From Neopusillimonas maritima (GTDB taxonomy: Bacteria; Pseudomonadota; Gammaproteobacteria; Burkholderiales; Burkholderiaceae_B), in NCBI RefSeq assembly GCF_003576595.1, contig NZ_NQOU01000002.1, positions 434,001 through 498,000 on the forward strand: DNA of 64,000 nucleotides. The letters run 5' to 3'. The notes under the pieces are model-generated. The model was not told the origin of the DNA. It saw only the letters and a list, made by a program, of their open reading frames with translations, and did not search any database. Every line of letters begins with the position of its first letter. The first letter of the stretch is position 1. Of the stretch, positions 53,378 to 62,730 are shown piece by piece. Made by a program: the position numbers and the translations under genes.

Positions 53378-54622
53378 TCAGCGCGACATGCGTTCTATGC
53401 TGGCAGCTAAATCATTATGTTTTATATTCAATTTCTGATGCTCTGCATACCAATAGCAACAAGCCTCGCGAAGGGAACGCAACTCATTTAAGCGATTATT
53501 ATTATTTTCGCTATTCTTAAAATTAATCCGTCGCAATAAACCGACTATTTTCGGGTCATAATTGGTCAAATCAAAACCCAAATAGCGTTCATGAAAAATT
53601 TGATCGTCATGAACCTGGTCTTCAGAACAAATCATATCTTGCTCAATCAGCAACTCAAGCATCGACTCCTGAGAGCAGGAAACCTCCGGTAAATCGTAAC
53701 CGTAAATGTGCGCAATATCTTTAAGAGACTTTAACGGTAATGAAAAGTCTTCCGAAAATCTTCTTAACATCTTGGCATCCCGAATAAAACCCAACTGCAC
53801 ATCATTTAGACGGCTCTTCCAATCTTCAACTGCCTTCGTAGAAATTTCATCAGCTGGATTTAAGTTCCACGTAGAGAGACTCTTAATGCTGGGGTCCAGA
53901 TTAACTCTCTTTGAATTCAAACTAATCTTATCTCGATCAAGTAGCGGGACCTTAATTTTCAAAAATCTTTTCAAATTACTCAAAACGGCTCTTGTATCCC
54001 CAACCAAATCCTCGTAACGGATACACAACGCTCGCGGATGGGGGAGTAACTCCGCGCACACAGAAGCCTCCACCAACCAAATAGCTGTAGCACGCCGCAG
54101 GCTAAACCCACGACGCACTAAACTAGATATAGTCGCACGTGGGTCCCGAATCAAAACAATTACCTTAGCCTGGTCGTTGTAATCCAAATAAGACTTAAAA
54201 GCATACAAGTTAGAAGGAGTTTTTTCCGCTACCAAACAAGAATCTTTAACAATTTCCGCGGAAAATACATGCTCAAATAAACACTCGATCGAGCTTGAAT
54301 GTTTTAAAATATTCTTAATTTTCTCCGAGTTTTGGTTGTAATACGACAAATTACCTTCATCGATTAAAGAGTACGGACAATAACCTTCTTTCAGATTTTC
54401 TATCGCATTATTTTTCTGCCATTCGCAACGTGATAGTTTAGCCAAATAATTCTCAGCACTTCTATGAAAATTACTTGAGTACAAACATGCATGCGAAAAA
54501 ATACCTAGTTCTGGGCCGCAAAATACGCCAGGTATAGAATCCAACAAAACACTAAATAAAGTAGTACCACTGCTTGGCGGACCACCAACTAACACTGGAA
54601 GACTAAACTTTTTTTTCATCAT
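53378..54622 (-). CDS. Sulfotransferase-family protein
   Basis: A 414-residue protein. The 5'-phosphosulfate-binding loop 'GGPPSSGTTLFS' is at residues 13-24 and a 3'-phosphate-type region 'VIVLIRDPRATISSLVRRGF' is near 155-174. These are the two PAPS-contact motifs of sulfotransferases. It lies between the ABC exporter ATPase, which it overlaps by four bases, and the epimerase. It therefore probably sulfates the exported glycan or its precursor in the cytoplasm. The C-terminal 100 or so residues are charged and AT-rich, with no family recognised. Confidence 0.8.
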   Translation of the reverse strand: MMKKKFSLPVLVGGPPSSGTTLFSVLLDSIPGVFCGPELGIFSHACLYSSNFHRSAENYLAKLSRCEWQKNNAIENLKEGYCPYSLIDEGNLSYYNQNSEKIKNILKHSSSIECLFEHVFSAEIVKDSCLVAEKTPSNLYAFKSYLDYNDQAKVIVLIRDPRATISSLVRRGFSLRRATAIWLVEASVCAELLPHPRALCIRYEDLVGDTRAVLSNLKRFLKIKVPLLDRDKISLNSKRVNLDPSIKSLSTWNLNPADEISTKAVEDWKSRLNDVQLGFIRDAKMLRRFSEDFSLPLKSLKDIAHIYGYDLPEVSCSQESMLELLIEQDMICSEDQVHDDQIFHERYLGFDLTNYDPKIVGLLRRINFKNSENNNNRLNELRSLREACCYWYAEHQKLNIKHNDLAASIERMSR

Positions 54623-56418
54623 TGTGACTGTTGCGCGTCAAATTCGCACTCTTGTATTACTGCTCCCAAATTTTTTGAACTTGGCATAGTCGAGTATATC
54701 GATAAACTATATCGACGGTCATGCCGGTCATAACTTGGGGGCTGATCAACCCAATTATCTAAATCAAGGAACTTCAGAATAGCTATGGTTACTAGATATT
54801 CGCCGGGCCCAAACCTGATCGGATTAAAAACAAATTTAACCTTACCATGTCCAAAAATTTCACCAATCGACTTTTCTAGCAATTTACTGTTCTGATGGTC
54901 CATCTGCACGCCATCTAAACGATGAAAAGTCAGCGCAAAAACCGGATCTTTAACTTTTTGTGTCGCCTCAAAATCTACAACAACCTCTAGTTTAGACCTT
55001 TGGGGGAACACCCTACTGGATGCTCCTTGATTATTGATAAAGTCTACTTTATCAATTCTTACGACACGTTCAGTTGAAAACTCATCTTCATTATTATTAT
55101 GTGATGGGTATACTTCGACCTGCTTTTCGAGTTCTAAATCAACCTCTGGAACCTCAATTCCCAATGAGGCTGAATACAAACCATCTCCAACCTTTGCTAA
55201 CGCTCCAATTCCCTTATACCCACTGCGCTCATCCCACAATTCAATATGCACACCACTCTGAAAAGCAATATCGCCTTTTATAATAAGTTTTGAATTCTTT
55301 AGCTCATCTTCCAAATACAAAGGAAAAGACAATACAAAAGGCGCGTAATTTTGACCATTAGCCGTCGCCCTAGCAATATATCTGCCATGCTCTCCTTTAT
55401 CATACTCTGGCTCAGACCAGCAAGTTGACGTTGGATTTACAATCAGATAATTATTCTCTTTGTCAGAATTATCCATTACGTCACCGACCGCTATGCTTGC
55501 TAGTGTCTGATTATCCCTCTCCAACTCAATCGATTTTATGAAGTGTAAGGATTCAGGTGTTGGTTGCGGCACTACAAAACGAAAAACTAATTTTTTATAA
55601 ACATCGCTGGCGTTCAATATTGAGCGCACAACTCCTTTGTCTACTTGCATTTCTCTCGCGCGATGCCGAAGCTCTGTTTCGTATCGCATAGCGTCAACAT
55701 ATTCCTTAACAACATCGTGAGCGGGACCGTCCATTATTGGCCTTCCTCTTTTCATCCAAATAACTCTGGAGCATAAGCGAAGTATCGAAGATGTATCATG
55801 ACTGACAAATAAAACAGTTGCACCTGAATCATTGGTAATCGTATTCATTCTATCGACACATTTACCAGCAAAATAGGCATCCCCCGCCCCGAGAACCTCA
55901 TCCACAATTAGAATTTCAGGCTCGATAGATGTCGCAACAGAAAATGCTAAGCGCGCATACATACCTGCCGAATAAGTTTTCACTGGATTATCTATAAACT
56001 CCTCGAGTTCAGAAAACTCAATGATTTCGTCTAATTTTGTTTTTGCAAACTTGCCAACTATTCCCTGATAACTTAATGCGGACAACACATTCTCTCTACC
56101 CGTGAACTCGGGATGAAAACCAGTCCCAAGCTCCATCAATGCCTGAACTTTTCCAGACACCTTTACCACGCCTGAAGTAGCTCTGACCTGTCCCGCAATT
56201 ATCTTTAGTAAAGTGCTTTTTCCTGCTCCGTTGTGGCCTATCAAGCCTACCTTCTCACCTTTCTTGATAGATAAACTGATATCTCTGAGCGCCCAAAACT
56301 CATTAGCCACTGACCTTGGAACCGGCAACCCCAATAAATCCATTATCTGATGACGTTTAGAACTAAACATGCGATACATCTTAGAAACATCAGATATTTT
56401 TATGGCTTCTTCAAACAT
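54619..56418 (-). CDS. wzt: Polysaccharide ABC exporter ATPase, Wzt, extended
   Basis: A 599-residue ATPase of the TagH/KpsT/Wzt family. The nucleotide-binding domain covers about 1-250: Walker A 'GHNGAGKST' (61-69), signature 'YSAGMYARLAFSVA' near 150 and Walker B 'LIVDEVLGAGD' near 173. The C-terminal half holds two beta-rich regions. The last (about 445-590) resembles the Wzt_C glycan-recognition domain; the one before it (about 275-430) is extra. Typical Wzt proteins are about 400-430 residues. The ATG at 56418 overlaps the permease gene by eight bases. Confidence 0.9.
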   Translation of the reverse strand: MFEEAIKISDVSKMYRMFSSKRHQIMDLLGLPVPRSVANEFWALRDISLSIKKGEKVGLIGHNGAGKSTLLKIIAGQVRATSGVVKVSGKVQALMELGTGFHPEFTGRENVLSALSYQGIVGKFAKTKLDEIIEFSELEEFIDNPVKTYSAGMYARLAFSVATSIEPEILIVDEVLGAGDAYFAGKCVDRMNTITNDSGATVLFVSHDTSSILRLCSRVIWMKRGRPIMDGPAHDVVKEYVDAMRYETELRHRAREMQVDKGVVRSILNASDVYKKLVFRFVVPQPTPESLHFIKSIELERDNQTLASIAVGDVMDNSDKENNYLIVNPTSTCWSEPEYDKGEHGRYIARATANGQNYAPFVLSFPLYLEDELKNSKLIIKGDIAFQSGVHIELWDERSGYKGIGALAKVGDGLYSASLGIEVPEVDLELEKQVEVYPSHNNNEDEFSTERVVRIDKVDFINNQGASSRVFPQRSKLEVVVDFEATQKVKDPVFALTFHRLDGVQMDHQNSKLLEKSIGEIFGHGKVKFVFNPIRFGPGEYLVTIAILKFLDLDNWVDQPPSYDRHDRRYSLSIYSTMPSSKNLGAVIQECEFDAQQSQ

Positions 56419-57193
56419 AATCTGCAAACAAAGGTTTTAATCGACTAAAAACGTAATAACCAACCGCAAATGTAGTTGCCGATATAATTGAAAACATAAA
56501 GAAGAGATCCCAGGGTATTTCGTTGACAATAATGCTACCTCTATAAAGCATAATCATATAAAAAAGAGGATTAGGATACATCAGGGGTAGCAGTGACTCT
56601 GGGACCATATCCAAGGTGTACGCAATCGGGGAAACCAGCATCAAAAATAAAACAATAATGCCGATTAACTGGCCTAAATCCTGAAAGAAAACATTTAATG
56701 CAGAAAGCAGCCAAACAATACCAATTGTGAATATTAATTGTAGGATTATTATTATCGGAATCATTAATTGAGTTAAATGAAAATGACCTCTTAAGAACAA
56801 TATAGCCAACAATGTAACAAGCCCTACCATCATAGTGACGCTGGATGCCAACACCGCTTTAACCGGAATCAGCTCTATAGGGAATAGAGTGTTTTTTATT
56901 AGTCCTCTATTTGAAATTACAGAACCAACCCCCGTTGAAAGTGCCTCAGAAAATCCCAAGAAGGGAATTAATCCTGAAAAAATCAAAAGCACATACTCGA
57001 AAGGAGTGAAAAGTTGGAGCTTAATTCTTAGAATTAAAATATAGACAACAGCATATAAAGATAAAAATATTAGGGGATAAATAATACTCCAACCCATTCC
57101 AATTATGGTCCCCCTACTCTTCGCTCTGATATCATTCAACGCTGTAGCCCAGAGTAAACGCCTATGCAGCCAAAACAGTTGTAGTATTTTCAT
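56411..57193 (-). CDS. wzm: Polysaccharide ABC exporter permease, Wzm
   Basis: A 260-residue inner-membrane protein of the ABC-2 type with six hydrophobic helices. The N-terminal amphipathic 'LWATALNDIRAKSRGTIIGM' and 'WSIIYPLIFLSLYAVVY' are typical of Wzm/KpsM/TagG. With Wzt it exports a lipid-linked glycan finished in the cytoplasm. It starts 70 bases after the aminotransferase gene stop on the same strand, so it may belong to the same unit as the diacetamido-uronic acid genes. Confidence 0.92.
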   Translation of the reverse strand: MKILQLFWLHRRLLWATALNDIRAKSRGTIIGMGWSIIYPLIFLSLYAVVYILILRIKLQLFTPFEYVLLIFSGLIPFLGFSEALSTGVGSVISNRGLIKNTLFPIELIPVKAVLASSVTMMVGLVTLLAILFLRGHFHLTQLMIPIIIILQLIFTIGIVWLLSALNVFFQDLGQLIGIIVLFLMLVSPIAYTLDMVPESLLPLMYPNPLFYMIMLYRGSIIVNEIPWDLFFMFSIISATTFAVGYYVFSRLKPLFADYV

Positions 57194-57263
57194 TCGAATA
57201 ATTTCATATTAATAGTTATCTAAAGCAATAGGATGTTTCATACCCGCCACACTTGTGCGCATA

Positions 57264-58367
57264 CTAGTCTTTAGACAAAGTTTCAATTATGCGATGCACA
57301 ATTTCTTCTTGCTGTGATTCATCAAGATCAGCAGACATCGGCAAACTCATCACGCGGTCGGCCATCCATTCCGAATGCGTCACGGCACCCGACACACGGC
57401 TTAACCCGGCATAGGCTGATTGACGATTCAAAGGAACAGGGTAATGCACCGCCGTAGGCACGCCTTGCCCTTTTAGCGCCTCTTGAACCGCCGCACGGTT
57501 TTCAATAATAACGGTGTACTGGGCAAACACGCTGGTGCGATCATTACGCTGGGTAACAATTTGCACCTTGTCTTTCAATAAGGCGTTATAACGCGCACCA
57601 ATTTTCAAGCGTTGCTCTATTTCCCAGTTGAAGCGTTCCAACTTGCCAAGCACTACGGCACATTGAATAGTGTCCATACGCCCGCCCACCCCAATTCGGC
57701 TATGAACGTAGCGCTTTTCCTGGCCGTGAACTCTTATTTCTTTGCAGGCTTTTGCTAGATTAGGGTCGCTTGTGAAAATAGCCCCACCGTCTCCGTAACA
57801 ACCGAGCGGTTTGCTGGGAAAGAAGCTCGTGCAACCTATGGTAGAAAGGTTACAGCTTTTGCGGCCCTTATATTCCGAACCAAAGCTTTGCGCTGCATCT
57901 TCTATCACCACTAAATTATGGCGCGCCGCTATTTCATTAATTTCGTCCATATCGGCCGGCTGCCCGTACAGGCTTACAGGCATAATGGCTCGCGTTTTCG
58001 CCGTAATGGCCGCCTCGATTTTCGAGGCGTCGATATTACAGGTATCGGGCTCAATGTCTACGAAAACAGGCACGGCGCCTAATAAAGCAATCACCTCTGC
58101 CGTAGCAACGAAGGTAAACGGGGTGGTGATAACCTCATCGCCCGGCTTGAGGTCAATGGCCATTAAAGAAATCAACAAGGCTTCTGTACCCGAGGCAACT
58201 GTTATGCAATGGGATGCCCCAGTGTAGTCGGCTAACCGGGTTTCAAGTTCGGTTACCTCGGGCCCCATAATGTATTGGCCGTGATCCAAAACCCGCTGAA
58301 TGCGCGCGTCAATATCCTGCTTAAGCGCCTGATACTGCGCTTTTAAATCAATGAACTGAATTGCCAT
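57264..58367 (-). CDS. UDP-sugar 3-aminotransferase (WbpE/WlbC type)
   Basis: A 367-residue DegT-family PLP enzyme: 'FIDLKAQYQALKQDIDARI' at the start, 'VASGTEALLISLMAIDLKPG' near 58-77, 'VIEDAAQSFGSEYKG' near 154-168, and the PLP Lys in 'SFFPSKPLGCYGDGGAIF' near 180-197. The 'FFPSKPLG' motif is the form found in WbpE/WlbC. It aminates the 3-keto product of WlbA. Higher GC than the neighbouring exporter genes suggests it belongs to the ancestral locus. It follows the acetyltransferase by 37 bases. Confidence 0.88.
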   Translation of the reverse strand: MAIQFIDLKAQYQALKQDIDARIQRVLDHGQYIMGPEVTELETRLADYTGASHCITVASGTEALLISLMAIDLKPGDEVITTPFTFVATAEVIALLGAVPVFVDIEPDTCNIDASKIEAAITAKTRAIMPVSLYGQPADMDEINEIAARHNLVVIEDAAQSFGSEYKGRKSCNLSTIGCTSFFPSKPLGCYGDGGAIFTSDPNLAKACKEIRVHGQEKRYVHSRIGVGGRMDTIQCAVVLGKLERFNWEIEQRLKIGARYNALLKDKVQIVTQRNDRTSVFAQYTVIIENRAAVQEALKGQGVPTAVHYPVPLNRQSAYAGLSRVSGAVTHSEWMADRVMSLPMSADLDESQQEEIVHRIIETLSKD

Positions 58368-58404
58368 ATCCCCTCGTTACCTTTTTAATCGCTTACGCCC
58401 ATTT

Positions 58405-58983
58405 TTATTGCTCAACACTTAGTGATGATTCCTGCAACACATAGGTTTTGCCACTTACGGGGCAAACCGCCTTGCCACTGCCTTCAACAGGCAGCGGTAA
58501 CCGCTCGCCATGCTCGCTCATCCAGCCAATTTGTTTACCCGGCACACCAGCAATAAGTGCGTAAGGCTTAACATCGCGATTCACCACCGCACCTGCGGCA
58601 ACGAAAGCGTGTTCGCCAATCGTTACGCCGCACACAATGGTGCAGTTCGCACCAAGGGTCGCCCCTTTTTTAACAGTAGTTGTCCGGTATTCGTTCTTTC
58701 GCAAGACCGCCGCGCGTGGGTTATAAACGTTGGTGAACACCATGCTGGGCCCGCAAAATACGTCGTCCTCAAGCCGAACTGCATCGTATATTGATACATT
58801 ATTCTGAACTTTCACGTTGTTGCCGATAACAACGTCATTTCCAACGAACACATTCTGGCCAAAAGAACACCCGTTTCCAATTCGTGCGCCACCGCAAATA
58901 TGCGCAAAATGCCAAACTCGGCTGCCTTCACCTATAGAGGCGCCCTCGTCAACGATTGCAGAAGCGTGAATTGAGACCGTCAT
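58405..58983 (-). CDS. UDP-sugar N-acetyltransferase (WbpD/WlbB type)
   Basis: A 192-residue left-handed beta-helix acyltransferase. Hexapeptide repeats run from '[20 protein letters not shown]' (5-24) to '[20 protein letters not shown]'. '[20 protein letters not shown]' is the WbpD/WlbB pattern. A C-terminal zinc-ribbon-like stretch ('[13 protein letters not shown]') is typical of the group. It acetylates the 3-amino group made by the neighbouring aminotransferase. The ATG at 58983 with AGGTG is preferred to a GTG two codons upstream. Confidence 0.9.
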   Translation of the reverse strand: MTVSIHASAIVDEGASIGEGSRVWHFAHICGGARIGNGCSFGQNVFVGNDVVIGNNVKVQNNVSIYDAVRLEDDVFCGPSMVFTNVYNPRAAVLRKNEYRTTTVKKGATLGANCTIVCGVTIGEHAFVAAGAVVNRDVKPYALIAGVPGKQIGWMSEHGERLPLPVEGSGKAVCPVSGKTYVLQESSLSVEQ

Positions 58984-59221
58984 TTGCACACCTGGAAAAT
59001 GGGTAACAGCAAAGTATAACGTTTTACGCTACTTAAAGTAGGCCGCAACGCGTTCAGTTGACTGAATACGAACCGTGAGCAGACGACGCAAATTATTAAT
59101 TAAATAGTTATACCCGATAGTTTTAAACTAACTAAATATAATTAACTCATTAGCTAAGCTTGACCAACCTTAATTAACTTGTGATGGCTAGAGTCCCTAG
59201 AATCCAAAATGGTGCCGCATT

Positions 59222-60127
59222 ATGAAAGTCCTTCTATTAGGTAGCTCCGGCCAATTAGGTTTTGAGCTGACATCTATTCTGACCAATCTTGGTGAGGTGA
59301 TCGCCCCCCAACGGTTTGACACAGCACTCCCGGGTAATCTGCTTGATCTGTCTACGTTGCAAGATACAGTGCAACGCATCAAACCCAACCTTATTGTGAA
59401 TGCAGCCGCATTCACCGCAGTAGACTTAGCCGAAAAAGACCCCGGCTTAGCGCGTCGGGCTAATACGCTGGCACCCAAGATGTTGGCAAACGAAGCGCTG
59501 GCAATGAATGCATGGCTGGTTCACTTTTCTACCGATTACGTTTTTAATGGTCAAGGTACACGACCTTGGACCGAAACCGACCCCGGCGACCCCTTGAACG
59601 CATACGGTCGCACCAAGCTGGAAGGTGACCAAGCAATTCTTGCCTCGGGTTGCAAGCATTTAATTCTGCGAACCAGTTGGGTTTACGGCCTGCATGGTAA
59701 TAATTTCGCTAAAACTATTTTGGAGAAAGCGCAAACACAAGACAGCTTGAAGGTGGTCAATGATCAGTTTGGTGCCCCCACCAGTGCCGAGCTTCTGGCT
59801 TCATTAACCACGCAAACTTTGTTGCCGGCCATGAAGAACCCAAAGCTAGGGGGGCTGTATCATGTGGCCGCACAGGGCGAGGCCTCGTGGTACACCTATG
59901 CCCAGTTTCTATTAGAGCAAGCCCTACGGGAAGGATTAACATTGCGCGTTAAACCGGAAGATTTGATACCGGTTTCAAGTGCGCAATGGTCTGCGCCGGC
60001 CGCGCGGCCAAGCAACTCGCGCCTGAACACCACAAAGTTTTCCGAAACGTTTGGCCTTACGCTACCCCATTGGCAAGAAGGGGTTGCACAGTTTGTACGG
60101 GCCTATGCCAAATTACACAAAAGATAA
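59222..60127 (+). CDS. rfbD: dTDP-4-dehydrorhamnose reductase, RmlD
   Basis: A 301-residue extended SDR: 'LLLGSSGQLGFELTSIL' at 4-20, 'AAAFTAVDLAEKDP' near 63-76, 'YVFNGQGTRPWTETD' near 105-119 and 'NAYGRTKLEGDQ' with the catalytic Tyr/Lys near 124-135. It reduces dTDP-4-keto-L-rhamnose to dTDP-L-rhamnose. It is followed by RmlC 23 bases later. RmlA and RmlB, needed for the first two steps, are not in the window. Confidence 0.92.
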   Translation: MKVLLLGSSGQLGFELTSILTNLGEVIAPQRFDTALPGNLLDLSTLQDTVQRIKPNLIVNAAAFTAVDLAEKDPGLARRANTLAPKMLANEALAMNAWLVHFSTDYVFNGQGTRPWTETDPGDPLNAYGRTKLEGDQAILASGCKHLILRTSWVYGLHGNNFAKTILEKAQTQDSLKVVNDQFGAPTSAELLASLTTQTLLPAMKNPKLGGLYHVAAQGEASWYTYAQFLLEQALREGLTLRVKPEDLIPVSSAQWSAPAARPSNSRLNTTKFSETFGLTLPHWQEGVAQFVRAYAKLHKR

Positions 60128-60150
60128 CCACGGTATATCCAGCTTACCTA

Positions 60151-60693
60151 ATGCAAATTACACCGTTAGCCATTCCCGAAGTCATGCTAATAGAACCGCC
60201 CGTGTTCCAGGACGCTCGCGGTTATTTTATGGAAAGTTTTCATCAGCAAAAACTCGGCACGGCGCTTGGCCGGAAGGTGTCTTTTGTGCAAGATAATGTG
60301 TCGTACTCCGAACGCAATGTGCTTAGGGGCCTGCACTACCAACGCCCCCAATCACAAGGGAAGCTTATTCAGATATTGAATGGCGAGGTATTTGATGTGG
60401 CGGTGGATTTGCGCCGCAAGTCACCCACATTTGGCCAGTGGGTGGGGCAAATACTGAAAAGCCCCCAACAATTGTTGTGGGTACCCGAAGGGTTTGCCCA
60501 TGGCTTTCTGGTACTGTCTGGTTCCGCCACGGTTCTATATCGGGTGACAGCGCATTATGCACCTGAAAACGAACACACTTTGGCATGGAATGACCCTGCT
60601 CTGGGCATTCATTGGCCCCTACAGGGTACGCCTAGGCTTTCTGGAAAAGATCAGCAGGGTTTAAGCCTTCAGATGGCACCGGTTTTCGATTAA
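60151..60693 (+). CDS. rfbC: dTDP-4-dehydrorhamnose 3,5-epimerase, RmlC
   Basis: A 180-residue cupin-fold epimerase. 'FQDARGYFMESFHQQKLGTA' (20-39), 'QDNVSYSERNVLRGLHYQRP' (47-66, with the catalytic His), 'VAVDLRRKSPTFGQW' and 'WVPEGFAHGFLVLS' are classic RmlC motifs. The ATG at 60151 gives the standard N-terminus; the longer frame overlaps RmlD and is rejected. Confidence 0.94.
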   Translation: MQITPLAIPEVMLIEPPVFQDARGYFMESFHQQKLGTALGRKVSFVQDNVSYSERNVLRGLHYQRPQSQGKLIQILNGEVFDVAVDLRRKSPTFGQWVGQILKSPQQLLWVPEGFAHGFLVLSGSATVLYRVTAHYAPENEHTLAWNDPALGIHWPLQGTPRLSGKDQQGLSLQMAPVFD

Positions 60694-60746
60694 GCTGTAC
60701 GCTTTGCGGCGGTTTATTTTCTTACGAAACAACCCGGTATCTTTGA

Positions 60747-62315
60747 ATGATGTCTTCTTTTCCTGAAGTAGCCCCACTAGACTCGCTGGCGTGCTGGCGC
60801 AGTTTTGCGCAAGCGGCGCAAAATACGCCTGTTAATCCGCAGCGTTTATGTGTTCTGAAGGCTGGGGGCCTACTAGTAGACACCAGCGCCCAACGCGCCT
60901 CGCCCGAACTAGCCCAGGCCACCGAGGCCCTGCTTCAGGCCAGACAGTTCGAAACCTGGCGCGAGCACCTTTTAACAGGCCAAGTGGTCAACCTCACAGA
61001 AAATCGGGCAGCCTGGCACAGCGCATTACGCGTACCCGCACCCTCGCAACAGGTGGCAGGCGAGCGCGAACGCATGCTGGATTTTGTACGCCTGGCCGAC
61101 GCCGAACGCAAGTGGCGCAATGTCGTACACATAGGTATAGGCGGTAGTGACTGGGGCGTGCGCTTGTGTATTGCCGCGTTTGGCTATGCGGGTACCTGGC
61201 GCAATGTACGGTTCGTGTCGAATATCGACGGCCACGCCATTGAAGGGGGGCTGGCGGGCCTGGATCCGCACGAAACGCTGGTTGTCGTATCGTCCAAGTC
61301 GTTCACCACGTCGGAAACGATGCAAAATGCACATCGTGCGCTGGAGTGGCTAAAGGGCGCAGGCATTCAGAACCCTTACAACCATGTGGTGGCCATTACC
61401 GCCAACGCCCAAGCCGCGCGCGAATGGGGTGCCCTGCCCTCACAAACCTTCCTGTTCTGGGAATGGGTGGGGGGCCGGTTTTCAATATGGTCGTCGGTGG
61501 CGCTAACCACTGCATTGGCGGTGGGTATTGACACGCTGGCCGGCATGCAGGCCGGCGCCCATGCCATGGACCAACACTTTGCCACCGCTCCCGTAGCGGA
61601 AAACGCCCCCGTGCAGTTAGCGGTGTCGGGCGTGGTGAACCGCAGCGTGCTGGGCTATGGCTCGCTGAATATTGCACCCTATGATTTCCGGTTGGGGTAT
61701 TTGGTGCCCTACCTGCAGCAACTGGAAATGGAGTCGTTGGGCAAGTCGGTGGACTTGAACGGCAATGCGGTTAATGTACCCACCGGCCCAGCCGTATGGG
61801 GTATGCCCGGTACCGACGCCCAACACACCTTCTTTCAATGGCTGCACCAGGGCAGCGACGGTGCGCCAGTAGACTTTATTGTGTGCCAGGAAGCCAACCA
61901 CGGCTGGCGCGAGGCCCACCACACCCACCTGCTGGCCAATTGCCTGGCCCAGCGCCAGGCCATGCTAACGGGCAAAAGCTATGAACAGGCCCTGCAGGAA
62001 TGCCGCGCCGAGGGCCATGCCGAGGAGCACGCCCAATGGCTGGCCAAACACCGCATGCACACCGGCGGCCGGTCGTCGAACTTAATTGTCTTGCCCCGGC
62101 TCTCGCCCTATACCTTGGGGGCGCTGCTGGCGCTATATGAGCATAAGGTGTTCACCCAAGCGGTAATCTGGGGCATTAACCCGTTCGACCAATGGGGCGT
62201 GGAATACGGCAAGGTGCTGGCCAAGGGCATCACGCAGGAACTGAAGGGGCAAGCGCCCTTGAACGGCGGGCACGACGCGTCGACACGGTATTGGGTGGAG
62301 GTGTTTCGGGGGTGA
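60747..62315 (+). CDS. pgi: Glucose-6-phosphate isomerase
   Basis: A 522-residue PGI, converting glucose 6-phosphate and fructose 6-phosphate. Signatures: 'HIGIGGSDWGVRL' near 128-140, 'VSSKSFTTSETMQNA' near 185-199, 'VGGRFSIWSSVAL' near 238-250, 'GTDAQHTFFQWLHQG' near 354-368 and 'NPFDQWGVEYGK' near 479-490. The usual 'MESNGK' reads 'MESLGK' here. It links central metabolism to the nucleotide sugars of the locus, a common neighbour arrangement at the edge of O-antigen regions. Confidence 0.95.
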   Translation: MMSSFPEVAPLDSLACWRSFAQAAQNTPVNPQRLCVLKAGGLLVDTSAQRASPELAQATEALLQARQFETWREHLLTGQVVNLTENRAAWHSALRVPAPSQQVAGERERMLDFVRLADAERKWRNVVHIGIGGSDWGVRLCIAAFGYAGTWRNVRFVSNIDGHAIEGGLAGLDPHETLVVVSSKSFTTSETMQNAHRALEWLKGAGIQNPYNHVVAITANAQAAREWGALPSQTFLFWEWVGGRFSIWSSVALTTALAVGIDTLAGMQAGAHAMDQHFATAPVAENAPVQLAVSGVVNRSVLGYGSLNIAPYDFRLGYLVPYLQQLEMESLGKSVDLNGNAVNVPTGPAVWGMPGTDAQHTFFQWLHQGSDGAPVDFIVCQEANHGWREAHHTHLLANCLAQRQAMLTGKSYEQALQECRAEGHAEEHAQWLAKHRMHTGGRSSNLIVLPRLSPYTLGALLALYEHKVFTQAVIWGINPFDQWGVEYGKVLAKGITQELKGQAPLNGGHDASTRYWVEVFRG

Positions 62316-62347
62316 AAGGGTAGGCCGGGGAACGGTATTTTTTACCT

Positions 62348-62388
62348 TCATAGATTACGTTTTATGCGATACAATGCGTAATCTATGA
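62348..62388 (+). promoter_or_regulatory. hipBA promoter within perfect inverted repeat
   Basis: Perfect 12-base arms TCATAGATTACG (62348-62359) and CGTAATCTATGA (62377-62388) are spaced by 17 bases. A -10-like TACAAT is at 62370-62375 and a weaker -35 (TTCATA) at 62347-62352, 17 bases apart. The left arm overlaps the -35 and the right arm begins just after the -10. Dimeric HipB binding here would repress the operon. Confidence 0.65.
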
Positions 62389-62409
62389 CAGTTATTATTA
62401 TGGTTCTTG

Positions 62410-62730
62410 ATGCCCAAGAAACTTCAGATATCACCTGTTCTTCATCCCAACGTCCTGGCCAGACTTAAGGTCTGGGGGCGCTGCATACGACTCCAGCGAG
62501 TGCAGCAAAAAATCAAAGCCGCCGACTTTTGCCCAAGGATTGAGGTGTCCGAGAGCACTTTACGGCGGATCGAGGCCGGTGATCCATCTGTAAACGTAGG
62601 AAGCTACCTTACTGCGCTAAATGCGCTTGGCTTAATGGATTTGGTTACTCCTATGCCAAAGCCTCAATGGTTCGAGGGCAACGTGAACGCTCGCGTTTAT
62701 GCGCCCAAAGAAGATAATGATTACTTCTAG
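62410..62730 (+). CDS. hipB: HipB-type HTH antitoxin
   Basis: A 106-residue Xre-family protein. The helix-turn-helix is about residues 30-60 ('IKAADFCPRIEVSESTLRRI', then 'EAGDPSVNVGSYLTALNALG'). The C-terminal tail 'PKPQWF' and 'YAPKEDNDYF' is unlike E. coli HipB. It precedes and overlaps the HipA gene by 14 bases. It should neutralise HipA and, with it, autorepress through the inverted repeat upstream. The ATG at 62410 directly follows a TTG alternative. Confidence 0.82.
   Translation: MPKKLQISPVLHPNVLARLKVWGRCIRLQRVQQKIKAADFCPRIEVSESTLRRIEAGDPSVNVGSYLTALNALGLMDLVTPMPKPQWFEGNVNARVYAPKEDNDYF

Noticed and set aside
58984-59221. Search for a JUMPstart/ops element or tRNA upstream of the polysaccharide genes
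   Set aside because: No GGCGGTAGC-like ops sequence and no tRNA-like fold could be seen; only AT-rich promoter-like sequence.
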